64,000 nucleotides of DNA, from assembly GCF_001613305.1 (NCBI RefSeq), contig NZ_BDCC01000039.1:1-64000 (forward strand), given 5' to 3'. The stretch is from Nocardia vaccinii NBRC 15922 (GTDB lineage: Bacteria; Actinomycetota; Actinomycetes; Mycobacteriales; Mycobacteriaceae). The translations under genes and the position numbers were made by a program. This document shows positions 15,656 to 23,828 of the stretch, one piece after another. Position 1 is the stretch's first letter. Every line of letters starts with the position of its first letter. The notes under the pieces are model-generated. The model was not told where the DNA came from and did no database searches. It saw only the letters and a list, made by a program, of their open reading frames with translations.

Positions 15656-17197
15656 GTGCTGCTCTCGGACGTCGTGGAAGCCTCGCGGACCGTGCGGGCG
15701 ACCTCATCGCGCAAACTCAAGATCGCCACCCTGGCCGACTTACTCGTCCGGGCGGGCGGCGGTGAGCTGGCCCCGGTCGTCGCGTGGGTTTCGGGAGAGC
15801 CGACACAGGGGCGGCTCGGCGCGGGCTGGCGCACGTTGTCCGCGATCGATGCCGCCGCGGCGACGGAGGCGGTGCTGACGGTCGCCGAGGTGGAACACGC
15901 CCTGGACGAGCTGGCGGCCGCCGCGGGAAAGGGGTCCTCGGCCCGTCGTCAGGAATTGCTGACCGCGTTGTTGAGCGCTGCCACCGAGCCGGAACGGGAG
16001 TTTCTGGTGCGACTGCTGACCGGTGAGCTGCGCCAGGGCGCGCTGGCCGCGCTCGTCGCCGAGGCGGTGGCGAGTGCGGCGCAGGTGCCGGTGGATCAGG
16101 TGCGCCGGGCATACATGCTGTCCGGGCGGCTGCCGGTGACCGCGGTGGCGGCCATGACCGGAGGTGCGGGGGCGCTCGCGGAGTTCGGCCTCGAAGTCGG
16201 GCGGCCGATCCGGCCCATGCTCGCCTCGCCCGGTGCGACGCTGGACGGGGCGCTGGCCGAGTTCGGCGGCGAGGTGAGTGTGGAGTACAAGCTGGACGGC
16301 GCGCGAATTCAAGTGCACCGCAAGGGATCCCAGGTGTGGGTATTCACCAGGACGTTGCGCGATATCACCGCCGGGGTGCCCGAACTGGTTCGACTCGTCA
16401 CCGAATTACCCTGCGACAGCGTAGTTCTCGACGGCGAGACGCTGGCATTGGACGATTCGGGTCGGCCCCGGCCGTTCCAGCAGACGATGAGCCGATTCGC
16501 CACCTCCGATATCGCGCCGACCGTCGCGGGGCAGCCGATCACCTCGACGCGCGATCTGCTCCTGCATCCCTATTTCTTCGACTGCCTGCACCTGGACGGC
16601 GCGGACCTGCTCGATGCACCGCTGTCCGAGCGTCGGGATGCGTTGGCGAAAATAGCTGCGGCACATAGTATCCCGGCGCTGGCGCGGCCGGATGCGGAGG
16701 CTGCCGCCGACTATTTCGACGCCGCCCTGGCCGCCGGACACGAGGGGATCGTGATCAAATCGCTCACCACGCCCTATGCGGCGGGACGTCGCGGCCGGGC
16801 CTGGCAGAAGATCAAGCCCACGCACACGCTGGATCTGATCGTGCTCGGCGCGGAATGGGGATACGGCCGCCGCACCGGCTACCTGTCCAATCTGCACCTG
16901 GGTGCGCGCGATCCGGACGGCGGCGAACCGATCATGGTCGGCAAGACCTTCAAGGGCCTCACCGACGCCCTGCTGCGCTGGCAGACCGAGGAATTCCCCC
17001 GCCACGAGCGCACCCGCGACGCACACACCGTCTACCTGCGGCCCGAGCTGGTGGTGGAGATCGCCTTGGACGGGGTGCAGGTCAGCTCGCGCTATCCGGG
17101 TGGTGCGGCGTTGCGATTCGCCCGAGTCGTGCGGTACCGGCCCGACAAAGAGGCCGCCGATGCCGACACCATGGACGCCGTGCGAGCACTGCTGTAG
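15656..17197 (+). CDS. ligB: ATP-dependent DNA ligase (LigB type)
   Basis: A 513-residue ATP-dependent ligase that aligns with M. tuberculosis LigB (Rv3062). An N-terminal helical DNA-binding domain covers about 1-190. The adenylation domain has motif I EYKLDGARIQVHR (catalytic Lys), motif III-like SVVLDGETLAL, the motif IV region GHEGIVIKS and motif V AWQKIKP. The C-terminal OB domain ends GVQVSSRYPGGAALRFARVV. It seals nicks using ATP and is usually dispensable beside the NAD-dependent LigA. GTG 15656 matches the family N-terminus (LLSDVVEASRTVRATSSR). The open frame extends upstream but overlaps ramB. Confidence 0.93.
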   Translation: MLLSDVVEASRTVRATSSRKLKIATLADLLVRAGGGELAPVVAWVSGEPTQGRLGAGWRTLSAIDAAAATEAVLTVAEVEHALDELAAAAGKGSSARRQELLTALLSAATEPEREFLVRLLTGELRQGALAALVAEAVASAAQVPVDQVRRAYMLSGRLPVTAVAAMTGGAGALAEFGLEVGRPIRPMLASPGATLDGALAEFGGEVSVEYKLDGARIQVHRKGSQVWVFTRTLRDITAGVPELVRLVTELPCDSVVLDGETLALDDSGRPRPFQQTMSRFATSDIAPTVAGQPITSTRDLLLHPYFFDCLHLDGADLLDAPLSERRDALAKIAAAHSIPALARPDAEAAADYFDAALAAGHEGIVIKSLTTPYAAGRRGRAWQKIKPTHTLDLIVLGAEWGYGRRTGYLSNLHLGARDPDGGEPIMVGKTFKGLTDALLRWQTEEFPRHERTRDAHTVYLRPELVVEIALDGVQVSSRYPGGAALRFARVVRYRPDKEAADADTMDAVRALL

Positions 17198-17202
17198 CTT
17201 CG

Positions 17203-17262
17203 GCCTCCGCTTCAGCCGCCTCGGCCTCCGATTCGCTCCGGCCGGTTCGCGGCCCCGCGGTT
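17203..17262 (+). repeat. Short dispersed GC-rich repeat (family 2), copy at 3' end of ligase gene
   Basis: Starts six bases after the ligase stop: CGGCCTCCGCTTC, then CGGCCTCCGATTCGCTCCGG and CGGTTCGCGGCCCCG. The core GGCCTCCGNTTCGCTCCGG recurs at 35449-35490 and 57409-57438, also near the 3' ends of genes. Confidence 0.6.
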
Positions 17263-17384
17263 GGTGTTGTTCGCGGTTGGCGGAACGAGAGAGTGTCGTT
17301 TCGGACCCTCGGACTTGGATTGGTTCCAGGGGAAGCGGCCCGACGTAGTTGACTGACTAGACACTCTTTTATAGGCTTTCGGAC

Positions 17385-17975
17385 ATGCCCAGACCTCGAA
17401 GTGCGGACCGGCGAAGCGCCATCCTGGCGGCAGCAACCCGTGTGATCGCGTCCCAGGGGCTGGGCGCGGCGATGGCCGCGATCGCGAAGGAGGCAGGAGT
17501 TTCCAATGGTTCCTTGTTCCTCTATTTCGACACCAGGCCGACCTTGCTGAACGAGCTGTATGTCGAGCTCAAGACCGAGATGGGGACCGCGGCGATCGTC
17601 GGCTTGCCCGCGGACGGCGCCCCGCGCGAGCAGGTGCGTCACATGTGGTGGCAGTGGCTGCGTTGGGCGATGAACAACCCGGACAAGCGGCGGACGTTGG
17701 CCCGGCTGGAGGTAGCGGCTGACATCACCGCCGAGAGTCATCAGGCGGTGCGTCAGGCGCAGGTCGGCATGGCGGAACTGCTGGAGCGCAGCCGCGCGAA
17801 CGGCCCCATGCGGGATGTTCCGCTCGGTTTCGTGCTGACCCTGGTGACCGCCATGGCCGACGCGACCATGGACGCCATGATTCGCGAGCCCGCCCAGCCC
17901 GACGGTTACGGCGATGCCGCGTTCGAGGCGATCTGGCGAGTGCTCGCGGGCTCCTGTCCCCCAGCGGACGACTGA
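17385..17975 (+). CDS. TetR-family transcriptional regulator
   Basis: A 196-residue TetR protein. The N-terminal HTH (about 10-55) includes AAMAAIAKEAGVSNGSLFLYF. The C-terminal ligand domain has Trp-rich segments (MWWQWLRWAM). A candidate promoter is TTGACT (17349-17354) with TATAGG (17370-17375), spacing 15. It is followed after 30 bp by an SDR gene in the same direction, probably its regulated partner in a two-gene operon. Confidence 0.88.
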   Translation: MPRPRSADRRSAILAAATRVIASQGLGAAMAAIAKEAGVSNGSLFLYFDTRPTLLNELYVELKTEMGTAAIVGLPADGAPREQVRHMWWQWLRWAMNNPDKRRTLARLEVAADITAESHQAVRQAQVGMAELLERSRANGPMRDVPLGFVLTLVTAMADATMDAMIREPAQPDGYGDAAFEAIWRVLAGSCPPADD

Positions 17976-18005
17976 TTTCACACCAAGACGGCAAAGGAAC
18001 CATCC

Positions 18006-18944
18006 ATGAACAACTCGGCCCGCACCCCTTCCCCGGGGCAGGCGTGGATCATCACCGGTCCCACTTCCGGCATCGGCCGTCGCACCGCACTCGAGCTCGC
18101 CGAGTACGGCGTTGTTGTCCTGGTCGGTCGAGACCCGAACAAGCTCGGTGAGGTCGAGGCCGAGATCAACGCGCGGCCAGGCGGTCACGCGGTATCGGTC
18201 GTCTGCGACCTCTCCGATATCCGGCGTGTACGACTGGCGGCGGCGGAGATCATCGCCCTCGGTCTTCCGATCGCCGGCATCGTTAACAATGCCGGCATCA
18301 TGCCGGTCCGGGCGGGTCGAAGCGCGCAGGGGTGGGACCTTGCCTTCGCGACCAATCATCTCGGGCCATTCGTGTTCACGGAGACGCTCATCCCGCATCT
18401 GCCCGACGGCGCGAATATCGTGTTCACCTGCTCGGGAGTTGAGGACCCCGAGCGGAAGCCCGCGGTCGTCGCCGGATTTCGCGGTGGCCGCTACCTCTGC
18501 GCGGAGGCGAGCGCCCGCGGCGAATGGATGCCCGGCGGTTCGTCGAATCCGGGCTTCGATGCCTATGCGACTTCCAAGCAGTGTGAGCTCGCGACGGTTT
18601 TCGCATTCGCTCGGGAGACGCCGCGTCTGCGCTTCAACGCCGTCGAACCCGGTTTCAACCCGGGAACCGGGCTCGGTCGCGATGCGAATGCCTTCCTCCG
18701 GTTCATCGCGAAGTATGCGATGTCGCCGCTGGCGCCCCTGATCAAGTACTGGAGTACTCCGAAGCGCGCTGCCCGTGTCATCACCAAGGTCCTGACCGAC
18801 AAATCGGACGCGACCGGCGTCTACTACGACGAGAACGGCAAGCCCATGCTCGCCTCCGCGCAGGTGCGCGACCCCGAGTTCAGCGATCGGGTTGTGGCGG
18901 AAACCCGTGCCCTACTGGCCACAGTGCCCACCACGACGGAATGA
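18006..18944 (+). CDS. SDR family NAD(P)-dependent oxidoreductase
   Basis: A 312-residue short-chain dehydrogenase of the retinol-dehydrogenase/protochlorophyllide-reductase-like branch. It has WIITGPTSGIGRRTALELAE for cofactor binding, the IVNNAGIM motif, a Ser-containing FTCSGVED strand and the YATSKQ Tyr/Lys pair. The C-terminal PLIKYWSTPKRAARV helix is common in this subgroup. The substrate is not inferable. The ribosome site AAAGGAACC precedes ATG 18006. It sits 30 bp behind the TetR gene and is probably co-transcribed with it. Confidence 0.85.
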   Translation: MNNSARTPSPGQAWIITGPTSGIGRRTALELAEYGVVVLVGRDPNKLGEVEAEINARPGGHAVSVVCDLSDIRRVRLAAAEIIALGLPIAGIVNNAGIMPVRAGRSAQGWDLAFATNHLGPFVFTETLIPHLPDGANIVFTCSGVEDPERKPAVVAGFRGGRYLCAEASARGEWMPGGSSNPGFDAYATSKQCELATVFAFARETPRLRFNAVEPGFNPGTGLGRDANAFLRFIAKYAMSPLAPLIKYWSTPKRAARVITKVLTDKSDATGVYYDENGKPMLASAQVRDPEFSDRVVAETRALLATVPTTTE

Positions 18945-19258
18945 GCGGCACTCAGGTGATCAGGAGGTGAGCGCGCCTACCGCCCCGAGTCGAGCCATTG
19001 CCAGTTCATTCACAGTTTTCTCGCGGAGGTTCTCGAGGTAGCGGGCGCAGGATCGATAGTTGTCGGGTTCGACCGGCGCGGATCAACTGCCCTGATCCGT
19101 CATCCCAGCCATCGGCGGCGCTGCACTCCCTCGCCAGCGCCGCCGTTAGGCGTTTTGGGCGATCTGCTGGCAACTTATCAGCGTCTTCTCAGGTGAAAGA
19201 CCTGGTCGACGAGGGTGCCCGGGAGCACAATCACAGATGGGGGTTGAACCGTTTTCCC

Positions 19259-19306
19259 GCTGCCGGCGCCGTTGAACCTTGGCCGCGGCGCCGGCAGCAA
19301 CTTTTT
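19259..19306 (+). terminator. Strong intrinsic terminator ending an unannotated transcript
   Basis: Perfect 13-bp arms GCTGCCGGCGCCG (19259-19271) and CGGCGCCGGCAGC (19286-19298), followed by AACTTTTT. It is 315 bp past the SDR stop. The gene-free stretch 18945-19357 contains no convincing reading frame; 19190-19258 has a small CAGGT-GAAAG-ACCTG hairpin. The terminator ends either a long 3' UTR or a small RNA. Confidence 0.75.
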
Positions 19307-19357
19307 GGTGTCACGTGGCCGGTGCTCCGTGCGGGCCCGCCGGTTTGTACCGCCGAA

Positions 19358-19822
19358 TCAGGGTCCGTATTCGTGGTGGTCGCTCAGATCCGGTAGTCGG
19401 CAGCGTCCCGCGACGACCTCCGCCGCCAGATCGTCATAGGCGACGGCCAGTTGACTGAGCCGTCGCCAGGCATCGCTGATCACCCATTCGGGCGCGGTGG
19501 TCAGAGTCAGGTAGGCCAGCGCCGAGAACTGCGCCAGCCGATCGATCACGGTGCCCACCGTCTCGGTATGCAATCGCACACCGCGGTGGGCGTGGGGTAG
19601 CTCCCGCGCGACCCAGCGATCTATCTCGTGTACCAGGTGCGCTCTGCGCCGATCGATATCGGCGGTGACCCCGGGACTCGCATCGAGCCGCTGTTCGTGC
19701 AGCTCGGCCAGCCGACACGCGGACCGCAGCACGAGGTTTTCCCCGTGCGGCAGACCCCGGCAGGCGTCCAGCAGCAGGTTCTTCGGTGGGAGTGGTTCCA
19801 CGCCGGATATATTGCCCGCCAA
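19358..19822 (-). CDS. DUF4254 domain protein
   Basis: About 154 residues, resembling DUF4254 proteins. The pattern includes LVLRSACRLAELHEQRLD, DIDRRRAHLVHEIDRWV, HTETVGTVIDRLAQ and LAVAYDDLAAEV. It is all helical with paired Arg/Asp motifs; the function is unknown. The start is uncertain: no ATG is available after the stop of the upstream DeoR gene. TTG 19822, preceded by CGGAAAT, is my choice; GTG 19801 is an alternative. It lies 34 bp behind the DeoR gene on the same strand and may be the last gene of the transport operon. Confidence 0.65.
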   Translation of the reverse strand: MAGNISGVEPLPPKNLLLDACRGLPHGENLVLRSACRLAELHEQRLDASPGVTADIDRRRAHLVHEIDRWVARELPHAHRGVRLHTETVGTVIDRLAQFSALAYLTLTTAPEWVISDAWRRLSQLAVAYDDLAAEVVAGRCRLPDLSDHHEYGP

Positions 19823-19856
19823 ATATTTCCGTATAGCAACGGAGGATGGTACGGGG

Positions 19857-20648
19857 TCAGACCAGGTCCACCCGGACGCCCGCGTCGCGGATGGCGGCAA
19901 TGGCTTCTGTGTCGGCCGCGGTGTCGATGACCAGGATGTCCACGTCTTCGATGGGGCAAATGCGGGCCAGGGCAGTGGTTTCGAGTTTTTCGGCAGTGGC
20001 GACCACGATGACGCGGTCGGCACGACGGACCATTTCGGCGTTGATACCGGACTCGTCCAGGTGGCGACCCTGGGCGCCGCCCGCGGCGGTGATGGCGTTC
20101 ACGCCGAGAATCAAGGTGTCCAAATGTAATTGGGCCATAGCGCGCTCGGCCAGCGGACCGTGCAGTTCGTACGATTCGCGGCGGGCCTGGCCGCCGATGC
20201 AGATGGTGCGCAGATGCGGGCGCAGCACGAGTTCGCCCGCGATATTGAGCGCGTTGGTGACGATGGTCATCGGATTGTCCGCCGAGGTCGGCAGATCCGG
20301 GCGACCAGCCAGGGCGCGGGCCACCGCCGTGGTGGTGGTGCCACCGTTGAGGCCCACCACCTCGGTCGGGTTGACCAGCGCCGCAGCGTATTCCGCGACG
20401 CGCTGTTTGGGTTCGTCGCCGGTGCCGCGATAGCGGGCCGGCAGATCGTAGGCGACCGAGGTCGCCACGATACCGCCGTGTGTGCGGGTGGCCAGCTGCT
20501 GATCGGCCAGGGAGGTGAAATCCCGCCGGATGGTGGCGGGGGAGACCGAGAGGATCGCCGCGGCCTCCTCCACGGTCAGCCGTCCGGACTCGGAGAGCAG
20601 TTCCAGCAGGCGATTCCAGCGCTGAGAACGGTCTGTCGCGGCGGTCAT
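19857..20648 (-). CDS. DeoR-family repressor of amino-sugar genes (AgaR/NagR-like)
   Basis: A 263-residue DeoR regulator. The N-terminal HTH is RLTVEEAAAILSVSPATIRR. The DeoRC sensor domain, which binds sugar phosphates, includes VGLNGGTTTTAVARAL, the IVTNALNIAGEL strand and ILGVNAITAAGG. ATG 20648 overlaps the stop of the upstream permease (ATGA), so it is the fourth gene of the transport operon. DeoR proteins of this type in aga/nag clusters respond to phosphorylated amino sugars. The direct repeats at 23797-23822 between the two divergent operons are the natural operator candidates. Confidence 0.87.
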   Translation of the reverse strand: MTAATDRSQRWNRLLELLSESGRLTVEEAAAILSVSPATIRRDFTSLADQQLATRTHGGIVATSVAYDLPARYRGTGDEPKQRVAEYAAALVNPTEVVGLNGGTTTTAVARALAGRPDLPTSADNPMTIVTNALNIAGELVLRPHLRTICIGGQARRESYELHGPLAERAMAQLHLDTLILGVNAITAAGGAQGRHLDESGINAEMVRRADRVIVVATAEKLETTALARICPIEDVDILVIDTAADTEAIAAIRDAGVRVDLV

Positions 20649-21556
20649 TTCACGCTTCCGGCGGTCAGACCCGCGACCAAGCGCTTCTCGATCAACGCGA
20701 ACAGGATGACAACGGGCACCACGCCGACAGTAGAGACGGCGAACACGTACTGCCAAGCCGTGTCGTACTGTCCGATGAACTTGGTCAGCGCCACCGACAG
20801 CGGCTGATTCTCCGGCGTGGTCAGAATGACCAGGCTGGCGGCGAATTCGTTCCAGCAGGAGACGAAGGCGAAGATGGTCGCGGTGACGATGCCCGGCCAC
20901 ACCAGCGGCAGGCTCACCCGGGTCAGCGTCTGAATTCGGTTGAGCCCGTCCAATTGTGCGGCCTCCTCGATCTCCACCGGTACCGAGGCGAAGAAACTGT
21001 GCAGGATCCACACCGCGAAGGACAGATTGAACGCGGCGTTGACCAGAATCATCGCCAGCCAGGTGTCGTTGATGCCGAGTGCGAAGAACTCCCGGATCAG
21101 ACCCGTCACCAGCACCACGGGTTGCAGCATCTGGGTGACCAGAACCAGGCCGAGGAAGGCGAGCTTGCCCGGAAAGCGCCGTCGCGCGGTGTAATACCCG
21201 GCCGGGATCGCCACCAGCAGCACGATCACCGTGGCGCACACCGAGATCACGATGGTGCTGACCATATTGAACGGGAGCGGTGTTTCCGGTGTCTGCCACA
21301 TGGTGCCGTAGTTGCCGGGACTCCACTGGTGCGGCAGGTAACTCGGCGGAATGTGCAGGATCTCCGAACGCGGCTTCAGCGAGCCGAGCACCATCACGAT
21401 GTACGGGATCAGGAAGATCAGCGCGATGACGACGCCGACGATCGTGAGATCCCAACGCCGCCCGGAACGTTTCGGCCCGGTGGGCGAAACGGATTGCGCG
21501 GCAGCAGGTTCAGTGGGCTCGGATACCGTTGTCGCGGTCATCGATTGCGACGTCAT
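20645..21556 (-). CDS. Carbohydrate ABC transporter permease (MalG-type)
   Basis: A 303-residue inner-membrane permease with six predicted helices. The EAA loop, EEAAQLDGLNRIQTLTRVSLP, contacts the ATPase. It pairs with the MalF-type permease upstream and the solute-binding protein to import a sugar. No ATPase gene is in the cluster; actinobacterial importers of this class commonly share an MsiK-type ATPase encoded elsewhere. ATG 21556 overlaps the stop of the preceding permease by four bases. Its own stop overlaps the DeoR start, so translation is coupled along the operon. Confidence 0.9.
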   Translation of the reverse strand: MTSQSMTATTVSEPTEPAAAQSVSPTGPKRSGRRWDLTIVGVVIALIFLIPYIVMVLGSLKPRSEILHIPPSYLPHQWSPGNYGTMWQTPETPLPFNMVSTIVISVCATVIVLLVAIPAGYYTARRRFPGKLAFLGLVLVTQMLQPVVLVTGLIREFFALGINDTWLAMILVNAAFNLSFAVWILHSFFASVPVEIEEAAQLDGLNRIQTLTRVSLPLVWPGIVTATIFAFVSCWNEFAASLVILTTPENQPLSVALTKFIGQYDTAWQYVFAVSTVGVVPVVILFALIEKRLVAGLTAGSVK

Positions 21557-22464
21557 CGCGCTTCCTCTCCGGCCGGGCGGATCAGTTTCATGTAGATCAC
21601 GATGATCACCACGATCAGCACGAAGTTCAGCACGCTCAGCGCGGCGGCGGTGTTCAGCTCCTGATTCTGCTGAATCAGTTTGAAGGTCAACGTCGTCGTG
21701 GTGTCCGCGCCGAATCCGGCGATACTGCCGGTCAGCACCTGCAGGATGGGCAGCGAGTTGAATACGTTGATGATGTTGATGATCGCCGCTACCGCGATCG
21801 CCGGACGCAACTGCGGCAGCGTGAGATAGCGGTACCGCTGCCATGCGCTCGCGCCGTCCACCCGGCCCGCCTCACCCAACTCGGCCGGAATCGATTGCAG
21901 CCCGGCGAGAATCGTGTAGGTGGTGAACGGGATGGAGACGAATACCGCGACCCCGATCGCGACCAGGAATGCCGGGCCCGCCTGTTTGGTGAATCCGAAG
22001 CCCCGGTGCAGGACGCCGATATCGACCAGGAAGCGGTTGGCGATCCCGACATCCGGATCGAGCATGTACGCGAAGACCGTCGTGGTCATCACCACCGAGG
22101 CCGCCCACGGCACCAGCACCGCCAGCCGGACCGCGGTGCGGCCCGGAAAATCCTTGTTCAGGAATTGCGCCAGCGCCGCGGACAGCACCAGTGTGATCAG
22201 TACGACCGCGACCACCCACACGACCGTATGCCCCAGCACGCTGCCCAGCGCGCTGATCCCGAACAGCCTGCGGTAGTTGGCCATTCCCGCCGGGCCCAGA
22301 TCCTGCCCGTACGAGGTGAGCTTGCGGGTGGAGGTCCAGATCATGTAGGCGGCAGGGAACGCCACGATCGCGGCGATCAGCACCAGCGCCGGGCCGATCC
22401 ACGGCAGCGCGCGCAGCGTTGCCATGGATCGGCGCGGAACCGATGCCGCCGTGGCGCTGGTCAA
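21553..22464 (-). CDS. Carbohydrate ABC transporter permease (MalF-type)
   Basis: About 303 residues with six membrane helices beginning at PWIGPALVLIAAIVAFP. The EAA loop is ELGEAGRVDGASAWQRYRYLTLP. It is the first of the two permease subunits of the amino-sugar importer. TTG 22464 is preferred because it overlaps the stop of the binding-protein gene (TTGA), matching the overlap pattern of the next two genes. ATG 22425 is the alternative and would only remove a 13-residue cytoplasmic tail. Confidence 0.87.
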   Translation of the reverse strand: MTSATAASVPRRSMATLRALPWIGPALVLIAAIVAFPAAYMIWTSTRKLTSYGQDLGPAGMANYRRLFGISALGSVLGHTVVWVVAVVLITLVLSAALAQFLNKDFPGRTAVRLAVLVPWAASVVMTTTVFAYMLDPDVGIANRFLVDIGVLHRGFGFTKQAGPAFLVAIGVAVFVSIPFTTYTILAGLQSIPAELGEAGRVDGASAWQRYRYLTLPQLRPAIAVAAIINIINVFNSLPILQVLTGSIAGFGADTTTTLTFKLIQQNQELNTAAALSVLNFVLIVVIIVIYMKLIRPAGEEAR

Positions 22465-23705
22465 CTCGCCGCCTGCTGGATGGTCTGCAATACCTTCGCC
22501 GGATCGGCGCCCTGGGCGACGGTGCCGAGCTGCTGCTTCATCGCGCCTTCCACCTTGGCCCACTGCGGGTTGTTGCTCGGATAGAACTTGGCTACGGGAA
22601 GCGTTGCGCCGAAAGCCTTCACGACCGGATCGTCGGCCATGGCCTGAGCGCCGCTGGTGGTCACCGGGATGAAATGCTCGGCCTTGACGAATCCGGCGTA
22701 GGTCTTCGGCTGGTAGAAGAAGTCCAGGAACTTCTTGATCGCCGGCCGCTTGTCCACCTTCTTCTTGAACGCCATCAGATGATCGGCGACGCCGAGGGTC
22801 ACCGGCGCACCGTCCTTGGTCGGCGTCGGCGCGGTGGCGTACTTCAGGCCCGGATTCTTCTGCTGGATCATATTGATCACCGGCGGCAGGCCCTCGATCA
22901 TGCCGATCTTGCCCTGGATGAAGACGTTGATCAGCGGGGTGCGGTCGGTCGCGCCCGGATTCGGCTGTGTCGCACCGGCATCGGCGATCGCCGCGAGCGC
23001 CCGCACGCCCTCGAGGTTCTGCGGCGTGTCGACCGTGAGGTTGTTACCGTCGGACCAGCTCCCGCCCGCACCGAACGTCCACAGCGAGGTCTCGGCCTGC
23101 GTCTCCTCCTGACCCAGCGGCAGGCCGTAGCCGGAGACGCCACCGCCGAGGGCCTGGATCTTCTTCGCGTCGTCGGTCAGTTCGGCCCAGGTCTTCGGGG
23201 GCGCGGCGATACCCGCCTTCGCGAACAGATCGGTGTTGTAGAACAGCGTCCGGGTGGACGCGAACAGCGGTAGCGCCCACTGTGTTCCGTTCATCGAGGC
23301 GTTCTGGACGAAGCTGTGCTGCAGATCGCTCAGCACCGACGGGTCGGCGATATCGCTTGCGGGATAGAGCTTCCCGTCCGAGGCGTAGGTCGAGTACGCG
23401 TCGATGTTGAGCAGGTCGGGTGTGCTGGACTCGGATTGCAGGTCGGTGCGGACCACGTCGGGGATCTGTTTCCACGACTCCATCTGCAGATCGACCTTGA
23501 TGCCCGGGTTCTGCTTCTCGAAATCGGCGATGATCGAATCCCATTCGGCCTTCGTGCCGTCGCTGTAGATCGGCGCCAGGAAGGTGATCGTGTTGGGATC
23601 GTCGGCATTGGATTTGCCGCCGCCGAACCCACAGGACGAGACGGTCAGCGCCAGGCCGGTGGCCAGCGCGAGCGCGGACAACGCGCCGCGGAGTGGACGT
23701 TTCAC
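22461..23705 (-). CDS. Extracellular sugar-binding lipoprotein of ABC importer
   Basis: A 414-residue family 1 solute-binding protein. The signal peptide ends in a lipobox (TVSSCGFGGG), so it is anchored outside the membrane. Typical SBP segments follow: ITFLAPIYSDGTKAEWDSII, LYPASDIADPS, LPLFASTRTLFYNTDLF and a C-terminal YPSNNPQWAKVE. GTG 23705 is chosen because AAAGG sits 7 bases upstream; the TTG at 23720 overlaps that ribosome site. It is the first gene of a four-gene operon (SBP, two permeases, DeoR). The genes across the divergent promoter point to an N-acetylated amino sugar as ligand, by context only. Confidence 0.88.
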   Translation of the reverse strand: MKRPLRGALSALALATGLALTVSSCGFGGGKSNADDPNTITFLAPIYSDGTKAEWDSIIADFEKQNPGIKVDLQMESWKQIPDVVRTDLQSESSTPDLLNIDAYSTYASDGKLYPASDIADPSVLSDLQHSFVQNASMNGTQWALPLFASTRTLFYNTDLFAKAGIAAPPKTWAELTDDAKKIQALGGGVSGYGLPLGQEETQAETSLWTFGAGGSWSDGNNLTVDTPQNLEGVRALAAIADAGATQPNPGATDRTPLINVFIQGKIGMIEGLPPVINMIQQKNPGLKYATAPTPTKDGAPVTLGVADHLMAFKKKVDKRPAIKKFLDFFYQPKTYAGFVKAEHFIPVTTSGAQAMADDPVVKAFGATLPVAKFYPSNNPQWAKVEGAMKQQLGTVAQGADPAKVLQTIQQAAS

Positions 23706-23796
23706 GAGAGAGCCTTTCAATGCTGCACACCCGGCGGGGCGAACGCGGATGATGAAGCGAACGGGTCGATTGGTCCGAATCTAGCCCAATCGATGA

Positions 23797-23822
23797 TCGA
23801 ATGTGACCGTTTCGAATGTAAA
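23797..23822. promoter_or_regulatory. Direct-repeat operator candidate for the DeoR regulator
   Basis: TCGAATGTGAC (23797-23807) and TCGAATGTAAA (23812-23822) are direct repeats 15 bp apart in the gap between the divergent SBP and SIS genes. DeoR-family operators are often tandem direct repeats. The second copy ends 6 bases before ATG 23829, so binding would block the SIS operon; its TAAAGT could be a -10. Confidence 0.5.
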
Positions 23823-23828
23823 GTTGAC

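Noticed and set aside
18998..19396. Plus-strand open frame of 132 codons behind the SDR gene
   Set aside because: It runs through the strong terminator, has no family features and is Arg/Ser-rich; the region is treated as noncoding.
23316..23828. Upstream extension of the SIS protein by 171 codons
   Set aside because: It would run antisense through the solute-binding-protein gene and its promoter; the SIS homology begins after ATG 23829.
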